Source: Caulobacter sp. FWC2 (GTDB lineage Bacteria > Pseudomonadota > Alphaproteobacteria > Caulobacterales > Caulobacteraceae). From it: DNA of 64,000 nucleotides. Every line of letters begins with the position of its first letter. The stretch's first letter is position 1. The position numbers were made by a program, and so were the translations under genes. The notes beneath the pieces were generated by a model. That model had not been told where the DNA came from, did no database searches, and was given only the letters and a program-made list of their open reading frames with translations. The stretch is from contig NZ_PEBF01000001.1 in the NCBI RefSeq assembly GCF_002742625.1, forward strand, positions 3,100,001 to 3,164,000. Reading direction: 5' to 3'. Of the stretch, positions 35,465-44,919 are shown one piece after another.

Positions 35465-35764
35465 ATGGCATCCGCACGCAGAGACGCAAGGTTGACCTCC
35501 CAGATCGAACATCCCGTGGCCGACGAGCCGCCGTGGTCGGAGACGCTCACCGACTACGACCAGTGTCATCTGTTGACCTATCTGCGCCTGCTCGACGCCG
35601 ATCAGGACGGCGCCGACTGGCGAGAGGCGACCCGCCTCGTCCTGGGCCGCGATCCAGACCAGCCGCCCGAGCTTGGCCGTCGGTGCTGGGAAACACATCT
35701 GGCGCGCGCCCGTTGGATGACCCAGACCGGCTACCATCACCTGCTCGCGCCACGCAAACTCTGA
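35465..35764 (+). CDS. Small DUF2285-like protein (QseM-like)
   Basis: A 99-residue protein with YDQCHLLTYLRLLDADQDGADWREA, then WETHLARARWMTQTGYHHLL (family landmark, not full sequence), a pattern found in short DUF2285 proteins near ICE regulators. In Mesorhizobium the similar QseM is an antiactivator of transfer. It is transcribed away from the larger DUF2285 gene. The function here is an inference from family and position. Confidence 0.66.
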   Translation: MASARRDARLTSQIEHPVADEPPWSETLTDYDQCHLLTYLRLLDADQDGADWREATRLVLGRDPDQPPELGRRCWETHLARARWMTQTGYHHLLAPRKL

Positions 35765-36714
35765 CTTCGGTGACTGCGTCGTGACCGCCACGGCCTTCAA
35801 CCGGGGTCAACGCCTCGAACGAGAATCAATTTGCTGTCGCACAACACGTGCATATCCATGGCGGCGATCACTCGTCCGTCGCCGCACTGCTCGCGCCGTC
35901 GAACGGAGATCCGGGGTCGAGCCAACGCCTGATCCCATCGATCGCCCCGGCGGGCAGCGACCAGGCCACGCTTCACCGCCCCTCGCTCTGGGCCAGCGTC
36001 TCTACTCGGCCATCGCCGCTCCTGACGCGCTCGACAACCTGGTGGTCGGTACGACCGGCTGTGCGCGGCGGCGCAGAACATAGATTATCAGAAATCCAAA
36101 TTTGCTGGATGCTGGATGCTGGATGCCATCCGAAGCGTGTACTGACCCTGACCTGCGTCTGAAGCGGGTCATTCCCGTACCGCGCCTTCGCGCGCCCTCC
36201 TACCATCACGTCCAGGATCCGAGCTCGCCACCATCACTCCCGCCGCGGTTCTGGCGCTTGGGCCTGTTGCTGGCCGCCAAGGTACTCGACCTTCGCTTCG
36301 GGACTTTCGCCATCGTGGTTTCCCTGTCGGCCAATCTGGTCACGGCGTTCTTGGTGATCGTCGCCAGCCGCCTGGGCATGCCGTCTCCACGACCCAGGTC
36401 AGCGCCGGCGCGATCGCAGGATTGGCTTGGCTAATGGACGGCCAACCGCAACCTAAAACTCGAAGCGGTCGGCGAGCCTATCAGCACGCTCGCCGACACG
36501 CTTCTCGAAGACCGCAGGCGTTGTAAAATTGGTTCTGGGCAAGCATAGCTGTTTAGAATAGTCTTCCCTTCTGCGTTGTGTTTTGATGCCGCGCAACCAG
36601 CGTTGCCGCGGCGGCTCGGTGCGAATTTTGACCGTCCAATAGCCTGGGGGAGGCGATTGAGTTGGCGAGCATGGCCGAGCGTCCTTCGAGCATGCCTGGT
36701 CGTGAGTCCACGCG
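35765..36714. other. Long gene-free stretch with a short tandem repeat
   Basis: About 950 bases without a credible gene. A frame at 36102-36434 could encode hydrophobic segments but has no start signal. Three exact tandem copies of GCTGGAT lie at 36104-36124. This is the boundary between ICE-like control genes and the arsJ block. It may be decayed element DNA, though no att-like direct repeat was recognised. Confidence 0.45.
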
Positions 36715-38445
36715 ATGAGCGCGCTGGAGGAAGCCTCGTATCGGCGACGGATCCCGCCGCCTCGGGATAGCGCGCCCCGTGATCGGCGACACGAAACGTC
36801 CTATCGCAAGCGCCCTGGCGCCGGACCTTCCGCGGCCAGTGGAGCATCCTATGTCGCCGGCTTTGCGATCTCGTTCGCGACGAAGCTGATCAAGAGCCTG
36901 ACTTCCAATAGCTCCGACGCCACGAGCGAGCCGGCGCCGCCCCAGAAAACACCTCAGACCCCGACGCGCGGCAAGCGCGCCAACCCAAGCCACGCCCGTC
37001 GACCGGCTGGACCGGCTGCGCGAGGTCCGAAGCCCAAGACCGCGCCGCACGTTGCGCCGCCCAAGCCAACGTCGATCGGCGAGTTCTTCCGCGCGGCTCT
37101 GGATTGGGTACGGCGTAAACATGAAGCGATGAGGGAGCGCCTGCGCGCGCTGGTCGCAGCGCTCTCGTCCCGCAAGGACGGCGTCTGGGAATACGCCCTG
37201 GTGACCCTGGCCTATTGGGGCCTGACCATCACGGACGGCGCGATCCGGATGCTGATCCTGTTCCAGGTCTATCTGATGGGGTACTCGGCGATGCAAATCG
37301 CCTCGCTGTTCCTGTTCTATGAGATCTTCGGGGTCCTCACCAATCTGTTCGGCGGCTGGATCGGCGCCAACTTCGGCCTGAGGGTCACCCTGTTTGGCGG
37401 CATCGGCATCCAGGTCGTGGCCTTGGCCATGCTCGCCCTGCTCAATCCGGCATGGCCGGTCTGGCTGGTGATCAGCTACGTGATGGTCAGCCAGGCGCTG
37501 TCGGGCATCGCCAAGGACCTCACGAAGATGAGCTCCAAGAGCGCGATCAAGGCGGTCGTGCCCAAGGACGCCGACGCCACCATGTACCGCTGGGTCTCGC
37601 TCCTGACCGGCTCGAAGAACGCGCTGAAGGGCGTGGGCTTCTTCGTCGGGGCGCTGCTGCTGACGGTGGTCGGCTTCAACATGTCGCTGCTGATCATGGC
37701 CGCCGGACTTCTCTTCGTCCTGACCAGCCTGTGGCGCCACCTGCCCGACGATCTTGGCAAGACCAAGCAGAAGTCGAAGTTCACCTCGATGTTCTCGATG
37801 GACCGGCGGATCAACATCCTGTCGGCCGCCCGCTTCTTCCTGTTCGGGGCCCGCGACGTCTGGTTCGTCGTCGCCCTCCCCGTCTATCTGGCGGCGGTCT
37901 TCGGCTGGTCGCCGATGGTGGTGGGCGCCTATCTGGCGCTCTGGACCATCGGCTACGGCATCGTGCAGTCGCTCGCTCCGAAGTTCATCGCCTCCAAGCC
38001 CGGCGAAGCGCCCAAGGGCTACACCGTCTTCCTGTGGTCGGCGATCCTAACGGCTGTGCCAGTCGCTATCGCGATCGCTCTGGGCGCCGGCATTTTCCCC
38101 GGCTTCTCGCTGGTCGTGGGCCTGGCCGCCTTCGGCGTCGTCTTCGCCGTGAACTCGGCCGTGCACTCCTACATGATCGTCAACTATGCGGAATCCGAGA
38201 AGGTCGCGATGACCATCGGCTTCTACTACATGGCCAACGCCGGAGGGCGCCTGGCCGGCACCGTGCTTTCCGGGCTAGTCTATCAATATGCGGGCGGCAT
38301 CGTCGCCTGCCTCTGGCTCTCGGCGGTGTTCGTCGGATCGGCCGCGCTGATCTCGACAGGCCTCTCGCTTCCCGAAGACCGCAAGGCGCTCGGCTCGGCC
38401 CGTCAGGGCCAGCTCGCGCTCAGCCACGCCGCCGCCCCCGCCTAG
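36715..38445 (+). CDS. arsJ: ArsJ-type MFS exporter (1-arseno-3-phosphoglycerate)
   Basis: A 576-residue membrane protein. The MFS part (about residue 150 onwards) has the ArsJ sequence character (TITDGAIRMLILFQVYLMGYS, then SQALSGIAKDLTKMSSKSAIK, then GSKNALKGVGFF), landmarks of this family. ArsJ exports the unstable product made by the partner GAPDH from arsenate, and that GAPDH gene lies 3.6 kb downstream in the same direction. The first about 150 residues are a Pro/Lys/Arg-rich extension not found in the usual family length of about 400. A shorter start (ATG near 37129) is possible. Four genes, including the HMA2 ATPase, lie between arsJ and the end of the block at 43110. Confidence 0.85.
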   Translation: MSALEEASYRRRIPPPRDSAPRDRRHETSYRKRPGAGPSAASGASYVAGFAISFATKLIKSLTSNSSDATSEPAPPQKTPQTPTRGKRANPSHARRPAGPAARGPKPKTAPHVAPPKPTSIGEFFRAALDWVRRKHEAMRERLRALVAALSSRKDGVWEYALVTLAYWGLTITDGAIRMLILFQVYLMGYSAMQIASLFLFYEIFGVLTNLFGGWIGANFGLRVTLFGGIGIQVVALAMLALLNPAWPVWLVISYVMVSQALSGIAKDLTKMSSKSAIKAVVPKDADATMYRWVSLLTGSKNALKGVGFFVGALLLTVVGFNMSLLIMAAGLLFVLTSLWRHLPDDLGKTKQKSKFTSMFSMDRRINILSAARFFLFGARDVWFVVALPVYLAAVFGWSPMVVGAYLALWTIGYGIVQSLAPKFIASKPGEAPKGYTVFLWSAILTAVPVAIAIALGAGIFPGFSLVVGLAAFGVVFAVNSAVHSYMIVNYAESEKVAMTIGFYYMANAGGRLAGTVLSGLVYQYAGGIVACLWLSAVFVGSAALISTGLSLPEDRKALGSARQGQLALSHAAAPA

Positions 38446-38499
38446 TCCCCCACTCTCTTGCCTCTAGAAGGCGACACAACAGGAACCCGAGGAGCTATC

Positions 38500-38943
38500 A
38501 TGGCCAAGCCCCCCAAAGACGCTTCCGAACCGACCGCCGGCGCGCCGGACGCGCAAGCCGCCCAGGCGGCCGCCGCCGAAGCCCCCAAGGCTAGCGCCGA
38601 CGCCGGGGCCAGCGCCGGGCCCGGCCCCGAGCCGCTGAAGAAGGACGCACACCCCGGCGCTGAGAAGGCCGAGGACGTGTTCCGCGCCTTCGAAAAGGGC
38701 CGCGACGACGCCATCGAGGCGGCCGCCAAGGTCGCCCCTGGCCTCAAGCGGGCCGCGGCCAAGGGCGCCTACATGTTCTGCTATTACCTGGCGTTCGGGG
38801 CCGTCTACTCGGCCGAGCTGGTGATGACGGCGGTGCCGGAAAACTCGCCCATCCGGCACGGCTTCAGCGACGGGGCCGAGGCGGCCAAGGCCGCTCACAC
38901 CCAGCACAAGACCGCCGGCGGCGGCCTGGTTCAGGCCGCATAG
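38500..38943 (+). CDS. Small protein with one hydrophobic segment, in arsJ operon
   Basis: A 147-residue protein from ATG 38500 with GGAG eight bases upstream. The first 70 residues are Ala/Pro/Lys-rich and probably disordered. Residues about 85-110 (AYMFCYYLAFGAVYSAELVMT) form one hydrophobic segment, and the tail is polar. No family is named with confidence. Small single-span proteins of this type often accompany HMA2-type P-type ATPases. Here the ATPase is two genes downstream, so a helper role is suggested by position only. Confidence 0.65.
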   Translation: MAKPPKDASEPTAGAPDAQAAQAAAAEAPKASADAGASAGPGPEPLKKDAHPGAEKAEDVFRAFEKGRDDAIEAAAKVAPGLKRAAAKGAYMFCYYLAFGAVYSAELVMTAVPENSPIRHGFSDGAEAAKAAHTQHKTAGGGLVQAA

Positions 38944-39000
38944 GACCTCGCCATCCGACGCTTCGGCTTCGAGGCGCCATTCCAATGCGGCCATCACCCC

Positions 39001-39022
39001 GCCCCGGCCGCAAGGCCGGGGC
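39001..39022. repeat. Perfect GC-rich hairpin between small genes
   Basis: GCCCCGGCC and GGCCGGGGC (9-bp arms) flank the loop GCAA. It lies between the 147-residue and 67-residue genes. With no T-run it is more likely an mRNA-stability or attenuation element, or a REP-like repeat, than a terminator. Confidence 0.5.
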
Positions 39023-39037
39023 CATGAGGACATCGTC

Positions 39038-39241
39038 ATGCCTTACCTGATCGTCTTGGCGGCCGGCTTCATCCTCGGCAAGGAATGGCGTCGCGTCCGA
39101 CGCGCCATCGACCCCGTCTCCGACGCGGCCTCCGCGCGCTTCGACCAGCTCTATTCGGGCGTCGCCCGCGACGTCGGCCAGAAGGTCGAATATCTGGAAG
39201 ACCGCATCGCGATGCGACAGGCCCGCAGCGCCGGCCGCTGA
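39038..39241 (+). CDS. 67-residue membrane-anchored protein, PacL-like topology
   Basis: A small protein with an N-terminal hydrophobic segment (MPYLIVLAAGFILGKEW) and a polar, charged tail (residues 18-67, helical). This is the topology of the small P-ATPase-associated proteins (PacL, DUF1490 type) that scaffold metal-exporting ATPases in mycobacteria. The metal-binding DLHDHDH-type tail of PacL1 is absent, so only the topology and position match. The start is 10 bases after a weak site. The stop precedes the ATPase start by 10 bases, so they are translationally close. Confidence 0.6.
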   Translation: MPYLIVLAAGFILGKEWRRVRRAIDPVSDAASARFDQLYSGVARDVGQKVEYLEDRIAMRQARSAGR

Positions 39242-39251
39242 TCGCCCCAGC

Positions 39252-42068
39252 ATGCAGGTCTCTTATCCTCGCGACGGCGCGCTTCGGATCGCCGAACTGG
39301 GCTTCCTGGCCCAGCCCGAAGGCGTGGAAGCCAAGCGCTTCCTCTCCACCCTGTTCCGGATGCCCGAAGTGCGGAGCGTCGAGATCGCGCCGAACCGGGC
39401 CAGCGCCGACATCCTCTTCGACCGCCCGCTGGCCCCGGCCGAAATGGCGCGCCGGATGGGCGCCCAGAGTGTCGTGGGCGAACTGGACGAGGACGCCAAG
39501 CTGCCCGTGCTGTCGCCCGACCAGACGGGCCGCGTGCAGCTCCACCGATATGGCTCGGTGGTCTCCACCTGGTCCATCGTCAGCGACATCCCTGGCCGCA
39601 TGCGGTTTCGCAATGACCATCTCTTTCGCAAGAAGCAGCTCTGCCAGGACATCGAACGCGAGCTGATGACGGTGTTCGGGATCGACCGCTTCAAGGTCAA
39701 TCCGCAGACCTGCTCGTTGCTGGTCCACTTCGACCCCACCGCGATCGACCGCTGGCAGCTGTTGGAGTTCCTCGACCAGGCGCTGCGCAACGCCCAGGAC
39801 TATCCGTCACCCGACAAGAACAACCACGAACTGCTGGTCTGCACCGCGGCGGCTGGCCTGGCCGCCGTCGCCCAGTTCGCCGCGCCCGCGCTCGTGCTGC
39901 CGGCGGCGGCGCTCTTTCTATATTGCGCGGTGCCCACCCTGATCGGCGGGTGGGACACGATCTTCAAGGAGCGACGGATCGGCGTCGATGTGCTCGACGC
40001 CATCGTCGTGGTCATGTGCCTCTTCACCCTGGAGATCTTCGCGGGCGCGGTCCTGGCCTGGTGTCTCGCCTTTGGCCGGGCGCTGCTTGAGCGCGCGCAG
40101 GAAGATTCCCGCCGCCGCCTGGTCAACGTCTTCGGAAAGCAGCCCCGCACCGCCTATCTCTATCGCGACGGCGTCGAGATCCTCGTGCCCCTCGACCAGA
40201 TCCAGCCTGGCGACGTCATCGCCGCCCACACGGGCGAAGTCATCGCCGCCGACGGCGTGGTGTGGGACGGCAACGCGCTCGTCGACCAGCACGCCCTGAC
40301 CGGCGAGTCCGTGCCGGTGGAAAAGCAGGCCGGCAGCAAGGTCTACGCCTCGACCCTGGTGATCGGCGGCAGGCTGCTGATCACCGTGGAAAGCGCCGGT
40401 CGCGAAACCGCCACCGCCAAGATCAGCGCGATCCTCAACGACACCGCCGCCTTCCGCCTCACCTCGCAGTCGAAGGGCGAAGCGCTCGCCGACAAGGCCG
40501 TCCTTCCGACGCTGGGCCTGGCCTCCCTGGGCCTAGGCCTAGTCGGCCTGCAGGGCGCCACCGCGATCGTCAATTGCGACTTCGGCACTGGGATCAGGAT
40601 GGCCGCGCCGTTGGCGCTGCTCAGTTCGCTCTCGGTCTGCGCGGGTCGCGGCATCCTGATCAAGGACGGCCGCGCGCTCGAGGAGATGGAAGGGGTCGAC
40701 ACCGTCCTCTTCGACAAGACCGGCACGCTGACGCACGAGCGGCCTGAACTCTATCGCATCCACTGTTTCGGCGGCCTCACCGAAGAGCAGGTGCTGACCT
40801 ATGCCGCCGCCGCCGAGCAGCGGCTGGAGCATCCGATCGCCGCGGCCATCGTCGAAAGCTTCCGCAAGCTCGACAAGCCGTTCCTGAAGACCGACCAGTC
40901 CTCGTTCAAGATCGGCTACGGCATCAGCGTCCTCATCGACGCCAAGCCCGTGCTGGTCGGCAGCAGCCGGTTCATGGCGCTGGAAAACACGTCCGCGCCG
41001 ACCAGTGTCGGCCAGATCGAGCAGGACGCCCACGATGAAGGCCACTCGATCGTCTTCGTGGCGGTCGACGGCGAAGTGGTCGGGGGGATCGAACTGGCCC
41101 CCAAGCTGCGGGACGGCGTGCGCGAGGTCATGGCGGGCCTGCGCGCCAGGGGCGTGCGCCAGATCGTCATCATCTCCGGCGACCACGACAAGCCGACCCG
41201 CAAGCTGGCCGAAGCCCTGGGCGTCGACCGCTACTTCGCCGAGGTCCTGCCCCAGGACAAGGCGCGCTACGTCGAACTGCTGCAGGCCGAGGGCCGCAAG
41301 GTGTGTTTCGTCGGCGACGGCATCAACGACTCCATCGCCCTGAAGCGCGCCAACGTCTCGGTGTCGTTGCGGGGCGCCTCGACGGTGGCCACCGACACCG
41401 CCCAGCTGATCTTCATGGAGAACGATCTCTGGAAGCTCTGCGAGTTCCGGGACATTTCGCGCGAGCTGGACAAGAACGTGAACCTGAGCTGGCAGATCAT
41501 CCTGGTGCCGAACCTGCTGTGCATCGGCGGGGCGTTCTTCCTGGGTTTCGGCGTGATGGCGTCGGTGCTCGCCAACAACGTCGCGGCCATCGCGGCCCTG
41601 GCCAACGGCCTGCGGCCGCGCGGCATGTACCCCAACGGCAGCGACGTCGCCTCGCCCACGTTCGCTCCGGCCGCCATGGCCCGGTCCCTCGTGCGCGCGC
41701 TGCCATGGGGCGGTGACGCGCCTGACGCGGCGGCGCCATCGGCCGACGATGAGAGCCTCAACAAGCTCCTGGCCAGTTCGCCGACGCTCCGTCGAAGCCG
41801 GTCGTTCTTCATCTGGGCCGGCCTGGCGGGCCTCGCCTTGCCGGGCGTGCCGGGATGGCCGCTGCTGATCGTGGCCGTGGCGCTCGGCGCGGCCGGCAAA
41901 CCTGGCGGATCGGCTCTGGACCGCTGGGTCCACAACCGCTTTCCCGGACCCAGGCGCGAGGCCCTGCGCTTCGCCAAGACCCTGATGGACGACCTGGATC
42001 GGCGCTTTCCCGAGGCGGAGCAGACCATCGCGCCGACCAGGCGGCTTCAAGCCCGGCTGGCCGACTGA
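39252..42068 (+). CDS. HMA2-type P-type ATPase with atypical ion-site motif
   Basis: A 938-residue P1B-like ATPase. Residues 101-185 look like an HMA2 domain ([10 protein letters not shown]). Membrane helices follow, then TGES (350-353), the phosphorylation site DKTGTLT (488-494) and GDGINDS. The expected metal-site CPC before the phosphorylation domain is replaced by NCDFGTG (441-447), with only one Cys. The C-terminus (about 810-938) is extended and includes a PGPGW-like membrane segment ([16 protein letters not shown]). The transported ion is therefore not assigned. The gene lies between arsJ and the GAPDH gene, so a link to arsenic or to an associated metal is inferred. Confidence 0.82.
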   Translation: MQVSYPRDGALRIAELGFLAQPEGVEAKRFLSTLFRMPEVRSVEIAPNRASADILFDRPLAPAEMARRMGAQSVVGELDEDAKLPVLSPDQTGRVQLHRYGSVVSTWSIVSDIPGRMRFRNDHLFRKKQLCQDIERELMTVFGIDRFKVNPQTCSLLVHFDPTAIDRWQLLEFLDQALRNAQDYPSPDKNNHELLVCTAAAGLAAVAQFAAPALVLPAAALFLYCAVPTLIGGWDTIFKERRIGVDVLDAIVVVMCLFTLEIFAGAVLAWCLAFGRALLERAQEDSRRRLVNVFGKQPRTAYLYRDGVEILVPLDQIQPGDVIAAHTGEVIAADGVVWDGNALVDQHALTGESVPVEKQAGSKVYASTLVIGGRLLITVESAGRETATAKISAILNDTAAFRLTSQSKGEALADKAVLPTLGLASLGLGLVGLQGATAIVNCDFGTGIRMAAPLALLSSLSVCAGRGILIKDGRALEEMEGVDTVLFDKTGTLTHERPELYRIHCFGGLTEEQVLTYAAAAEQRLEHPIAAAIVESFRKLDKPFLKTDQSSFKIGYGISVLIDAKPVLVGSSRFMALENTSAPTSVGQIEQDAHDEGHSIVFVAVDGEVVGGIELAPKLRDGVREVMAGLRARGVRQIVIISGDHDKPTRKLAEALGVDRYFAEVLPQDKARYVELLQAEGRKVCFVGDGINDSIALKRANVSVSLRGASTVATDTAQLIFMENDLWKLCEFRDISRELDKNVNLSWQIILVPNLLCIGGAFFLGFGVMASVLANNVAAIAALANGLRPRGMYPNGSDVASPTFAPAAMARSLVRALPWGGDAPDAAAPSADDESLNKLLASSPTLRRSRSFFIWAGLAGLALPGVPGWPLLIVAVALGAAGKPGGSALDRWVHNRFPGPRREALRFAKTLMDDLDRRFPEAEQTIAPTRRLQARLAD

Positions 42069-42084
42069 CAGTAGAGAGACAACC

Positions 42085-43110
42085 ATGAAGACCAGAGTTG
42101 GCATCAACGGTTTTGGGCGCATGGGCCGCCTGGCGCTACGCCTGGGCTGGGACAATCCCGACCTGGAATTCACCCATATCAACGAGCCCAAGGGCGGCGC
42201 GCGCGTCTCGGCCCACCTGACCAAGTTCGACTCCGTCCATGGTCGTTGGCCGCATCAGGTCGAGGCCGCCGAGAACGCCATCGTCATCAACGGCAAGTCC
42301 GTCACCTTCACTGAGTCGAGCACCGTGGAGGGCATCGGCTGGCGTGACGTCGATGTCGTCCTCGAATGCAGCGGCAAGTTCCGCACGCCCGCGACGTTGC
42401 AGCCGCACTTGGCCGGCGGCGTGCGCAAGGTGATCGTCTCCGCGCCGGTCAAGGAAGACGTGCTCAACATCGTCATGGGCATCAACGACCATCTCTACGA
42501 CCCCGACGCCCATGACATCGTGACCGCCGCGTCCTGCACCACTAACTGCCTGGCCCCGATCGTCAAGGTGATCCACGAGAACCTTGGCATCCGCCACGGG
42601 GTGGTCACCACCATCCACGACATGACCAATACCCAGGCCGTGCACGATACGCCGCTCTCGGATCTGCGGCGCGCCCGCGCCGCCAGCCTGTCGCTGATCC
42701 CCACCACGACCGGCTCGGCGACCGCCATCGCGTTGATCTATCCCGAGCTTCAAGGCCGGCTGAACGGCTTGGCTGTCCGAGTGCCCCTGCTCAACGCCTC
42801 CCTGACCGACGCCGTCTTCGAGGTGGAAAAGCCGACGACGGTCACGGAGGTGAACGCCCTGTTCAAGACGGCTGCGCAAGGATCGCTGCAGGGCATCCTC
42901 GGCTACGAGGAGCTGCCGCTCGTCTCCGTCGACTTCAAGGGCGATACCCGGTCGACCATCATCGACGCGGACTCGACCATGGTCGTGGCCGGCACCCAGG
43001 TCAAAGTGTTGGGCTGGTACGACAACGAGATCGGCTACGTTTCCCGGATGATCGACCTCACCCGGAAAGTCGGCCACGCGTTGAGCCTCGACAGGCTGGC
43101 GGCGGAATAG
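42085..43110 (+). CDS. ArsJ-associated glyceraldehyde-3-phosphate dehydrogenase
   Basis: A 341-residue enzyme with N-terminal NAD-binding [10 protein letters not shown] and the catalytic motif SCTTNC (Cys151). It has near-canonical GAPDH length. In arsJ loci this enzyme uses arsenate in place of phosphate to make 1-arseno-3-phosphoglycerate, which ArsJ then exports. The pair confers arsenate resistance. It lies 16 bases after the ATPase stop and in the same direction as arsJ. A housekeeping GAPDH would normally lie in a glycolytic gene context, so the arsenic assignment is from neighbourhood. Confidence 0.85.
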   Translation: MKTRVGINGFGRMGRLALRLGWDNPDLEFTHINEPKGGARVSAHLTKFDSVHGRWPHQVEAAENAIVINGKSVTFTESSTVEGIGWRDVDVVLECSGKFRTPATLQPHLAGGVRKVIVSAPVKEDVLNIVMGINDHLYDPDAHDIVTAASCTTNCLAPIVKVIHENLGIRHGVVTTIHDMTNTQAVHDTPLSDLRRARAASLSLIPTTTGSATAIALIYPELQGRLNGLAVRVPLLNASLTDAVFEVEKPTTVTEVNALFKTAAQGSLQGILGYEELPLVSVDFKGDTRSTIIDADSTMVVAGTQVKVLGWYDNEIGYVSRMIDLTRKVGHALSLDRLAAE

Positions 43111-43135
43111 CACCGCCGGGTCGGAGGGCGCGCTT

Positions 43136-44638
43136 TCAGACCTCCGTCGCCGGCTTGGCCTTCGATCCACGACGGATCGACAGCAGGCTGTTCTTCAGCG
43201 CGTCGTATCGTTCAAGGACGGCCGCTTCGCCGTATGCCCGCTCCAGCCGGCGCACGACGAAGTGACCTCGGGCCTTGCGTTCGAAATGGTCGGCGAAGGC
43301 GGAGTTGACGATCATGCCGGCGACGGCGCCGACCACGGCCACGCCCTGGCTCCCCAGCTTTGCGCTCACGAGAGGCGCGAACCGGCCCGAAACCCTCGCC
43401 GCGAGCGCCGGAACGATGTCGGCGATGGACTTCTCGACCAGCCGCGGCAGACCGGAGGCCAAGGCGACGCGCGTGGCGAAGTAGCCCTCGTTCTCCTCGT
43501 CGTCGCCCGAGCCCGGCCCACCGAAGGCGAACACCTTCAGGCACTCGAGCTTCGCCTCAGGCGTGGATAGGTCCTCCCCCTCGCTCGCCGCGATCTGGGC
43601 GATGCTTCGCATGAGGAGCGCCGTCGTGACGGGCAGCTCGACCAGTGTCCCCGGCAAACCGGCCAGACCGCCGCCGCCGCCGCTCAAGGCGACGCTGACG
43701 CGGGCAAACCAACTCGAAGAGGTCAGGCCCGATGGGTCCTGGTCCACCGTCAGCAGCACCTTGTCGAAGGTGAACTGCAGGATCTGGGCGAGCATGTCAC
43801 CGAGGCCCTCACCGATCTTGGCGGGCACGATCGCGCTGACGCCCCTCATCCCGGCGCTGGCGGCGGCGCCGGCCATGCCCAGCAGGGTGTCGATGAACGT
43901 CTCCTTTTCCAGCAGCCCGACGGCCACGGCCAGCGACGTCTCGTCCTCAGCGGTCCACTCGCGCTCGGCCAAGCTCGTATCCTTCTGTTCGCGAGACATT
44001 CGCAGGCGCGATCCTAGCGCGGAAACAAGGCCTCCTGCGGCGCGATCTCCAGGCCCGCGCCGCCCAGTTCGCATGCCAACCGGAGGGTCGGCATCCTCAA
44101 TGTAGCTCAGCAGGGTCTCGAGCGCGGCCAGCATGGCGACGCATCGAAAATCGCCGTCCGTCTTGCGCGCCCCGACGCCCACTCGCCGCGCGCTCAGGTC
44201 GACCTTGACCAGCCCACATCGCGCGAGCGCCTTTATGTTGAAGGTGACCGCGCTGCGTGTTGCGCCAGTCTCTCTGACGAGCTGGGCGCGATCCAACCCA
44301 TCCGACCCCGCGACCAGCAAGGTCCTGAACATCTGTAGCCTATTGGGCTGGGCCAGGGCCGTAAGCTGCAGGACCGTGACGGCCAACCGAGGATCTTGCG
44401 AGCGATATCGGCGCCGCTTTACGGCGTCGAGAGCGCACTCCTCTTCATCGGCCTTCACGGGTCCTGCAGCCAGCGGCGGCGCCTCGACCCGGTTTCCGAG
44501 ATGAACTCGAGCAAGACCCGTCGCCGCTCTGGCATGGTCGCGACCGGGAACGTCTTCACAACAAGGAGCAGCAGGTGGCCGGGCGGATCGGCGCGGCTGA
44601 CGACCGTCGCTGACGAAGGCTTGAGGCCTAGGTTTCAT
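43136..44638 (-). CDS. ArsR-like wHTH fused to EcsC-family protein
   Basis: An open frame of 500 codons with no internal stop. Residues about 85-150 look like an ArsR-type winged helix (LTALAQPNRLQMFRTLL, then RSAVTFNIKALARCGLVKV). From about residue 214 (MSREQK) it becomes an EcsC-family protein (LPGTLVELPVTTALLMRSIAQIAASEGEDL...). The first 80 residues are Arg/Pro/Cys-rich and of doubtful reality. The start could instead be GTG 44458, with AGGA close by. EcsC proteins are usually stand-alone and about 280 residues long, starting near 43999. The fused reading is unusual. It is convergent with the GAPDH gene. Confidence 0.68.
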   Translation of the reverse strand: MKPRPQAFVSDGRQPRRSARPPAAPCCEDVPGRDHARAATGLARVHLGNRVEAPPLAAGPVKADEEECALDAVKRRRYRSQDPRLAVTVLQLTALAQPNRLQMFRTLLVAGSDGLDRAQLVRETGATRSAVTFNIKALARCGLVKVDLSARRVGVGARKTDGDFRCVAMLAALETLLSYIEDADPPVGMRTGRRGPGDRAAGGLVSALGSRLRMSREQKDTSLAEREWTAEDETSLAVAVGLLEKETFIDTLLGMAGAAASAGMRGVSAIVPAKIGEGLGDMLAQILQFTFDKVLLTVDQDPSGLTSSSWFARVSVALSGGGGGLAGLPGTLVELPVTTALLMRSIAQIAASEGEDLSTPEAKLECLKVFAFGGPGSGDDEENEGYFATRVALASGLPRLVEKSIADIVPALAARVSGRFAPLVSAKLGSQGVAVVGAVAGMIVNSAFADHFERKARGHFVVRRLERAYGEAAVLERYDALKNSLLSIRRGSKAKPATEV

Positions 44639-44855
44639 CCCGCGGCTCCAAGCGCGCGGTCAGGAGGCGGCGGACACGCCGGTGAAACCGAATGGCTTCC
44701 ACGAATGCCGCTTCGTGCGCCGCATCCGAGGCGCGCCATCGCCCTAGCGCCTCGGCGTCCCCGGGTGTAAACGCCCCCGACAGCAGCCGATTGACCCAGA
44801 TTAGGCTCTCCTGTTCCAGCACGGAAAGCGACGGGGTGCTCGTGCTAGTCATCAT
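44628..44855 (-). CDS. FecR N-terminal (DUF4880) domain as a short protein
   Basis: A 75-residue protein: SLIWVNRLLSGAFTPGDAEALGRWRAS, then AHEAAFVEA. This is the cytoplasmic sigma-binding DUF4880 part of FecR anti-sigma factors, with no transmembrane or periplasmic part after it. GGAGG lies upstream of the ATGATG start. The stop overlaps the first ATG of the EcsC fusion, suggesting coupling. It is either a remnant of a FecR gene or a soluble sigma-binding peptide. Confidence 0.65.
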   Translation of the reverse strand: MMTSTSTPSLSVLEQESLIWVNRLLSGAFTPGDAEALGRWRASDAAHEAAFVEAIRFHRRVRRLLTARLEPRDET

Positions 44856-44919
44856 CGCCTCCCAGCCCGGCCTCGCAAGCGGCGCGACCGCTCACGAAAC
44901 GGGGCGCCAACGGGATCGC

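Noticed and set aside
36104..36124. Three GCTGGAT units as an attachment-site or CRISPR-like repeat
   Set aside because: Units are only 7 bp, contiguous and without spacers or a second copy elsewhere in the window.
36102..36434. Possible small membrane protein in the gene-free stretch
   Set aside because: It has two hydrophobic stretches but begins inside a tandem repeat, has no ribosome site and no conserved pattern.
40539..42224. Long minus-strand frame opposite the HMA2 ATPase
   Set aside because: It is antisense to DKTGTLT and GDGINDS motifs of a certain gene and has low-complexity Gly/Arg/Asp/His composition.
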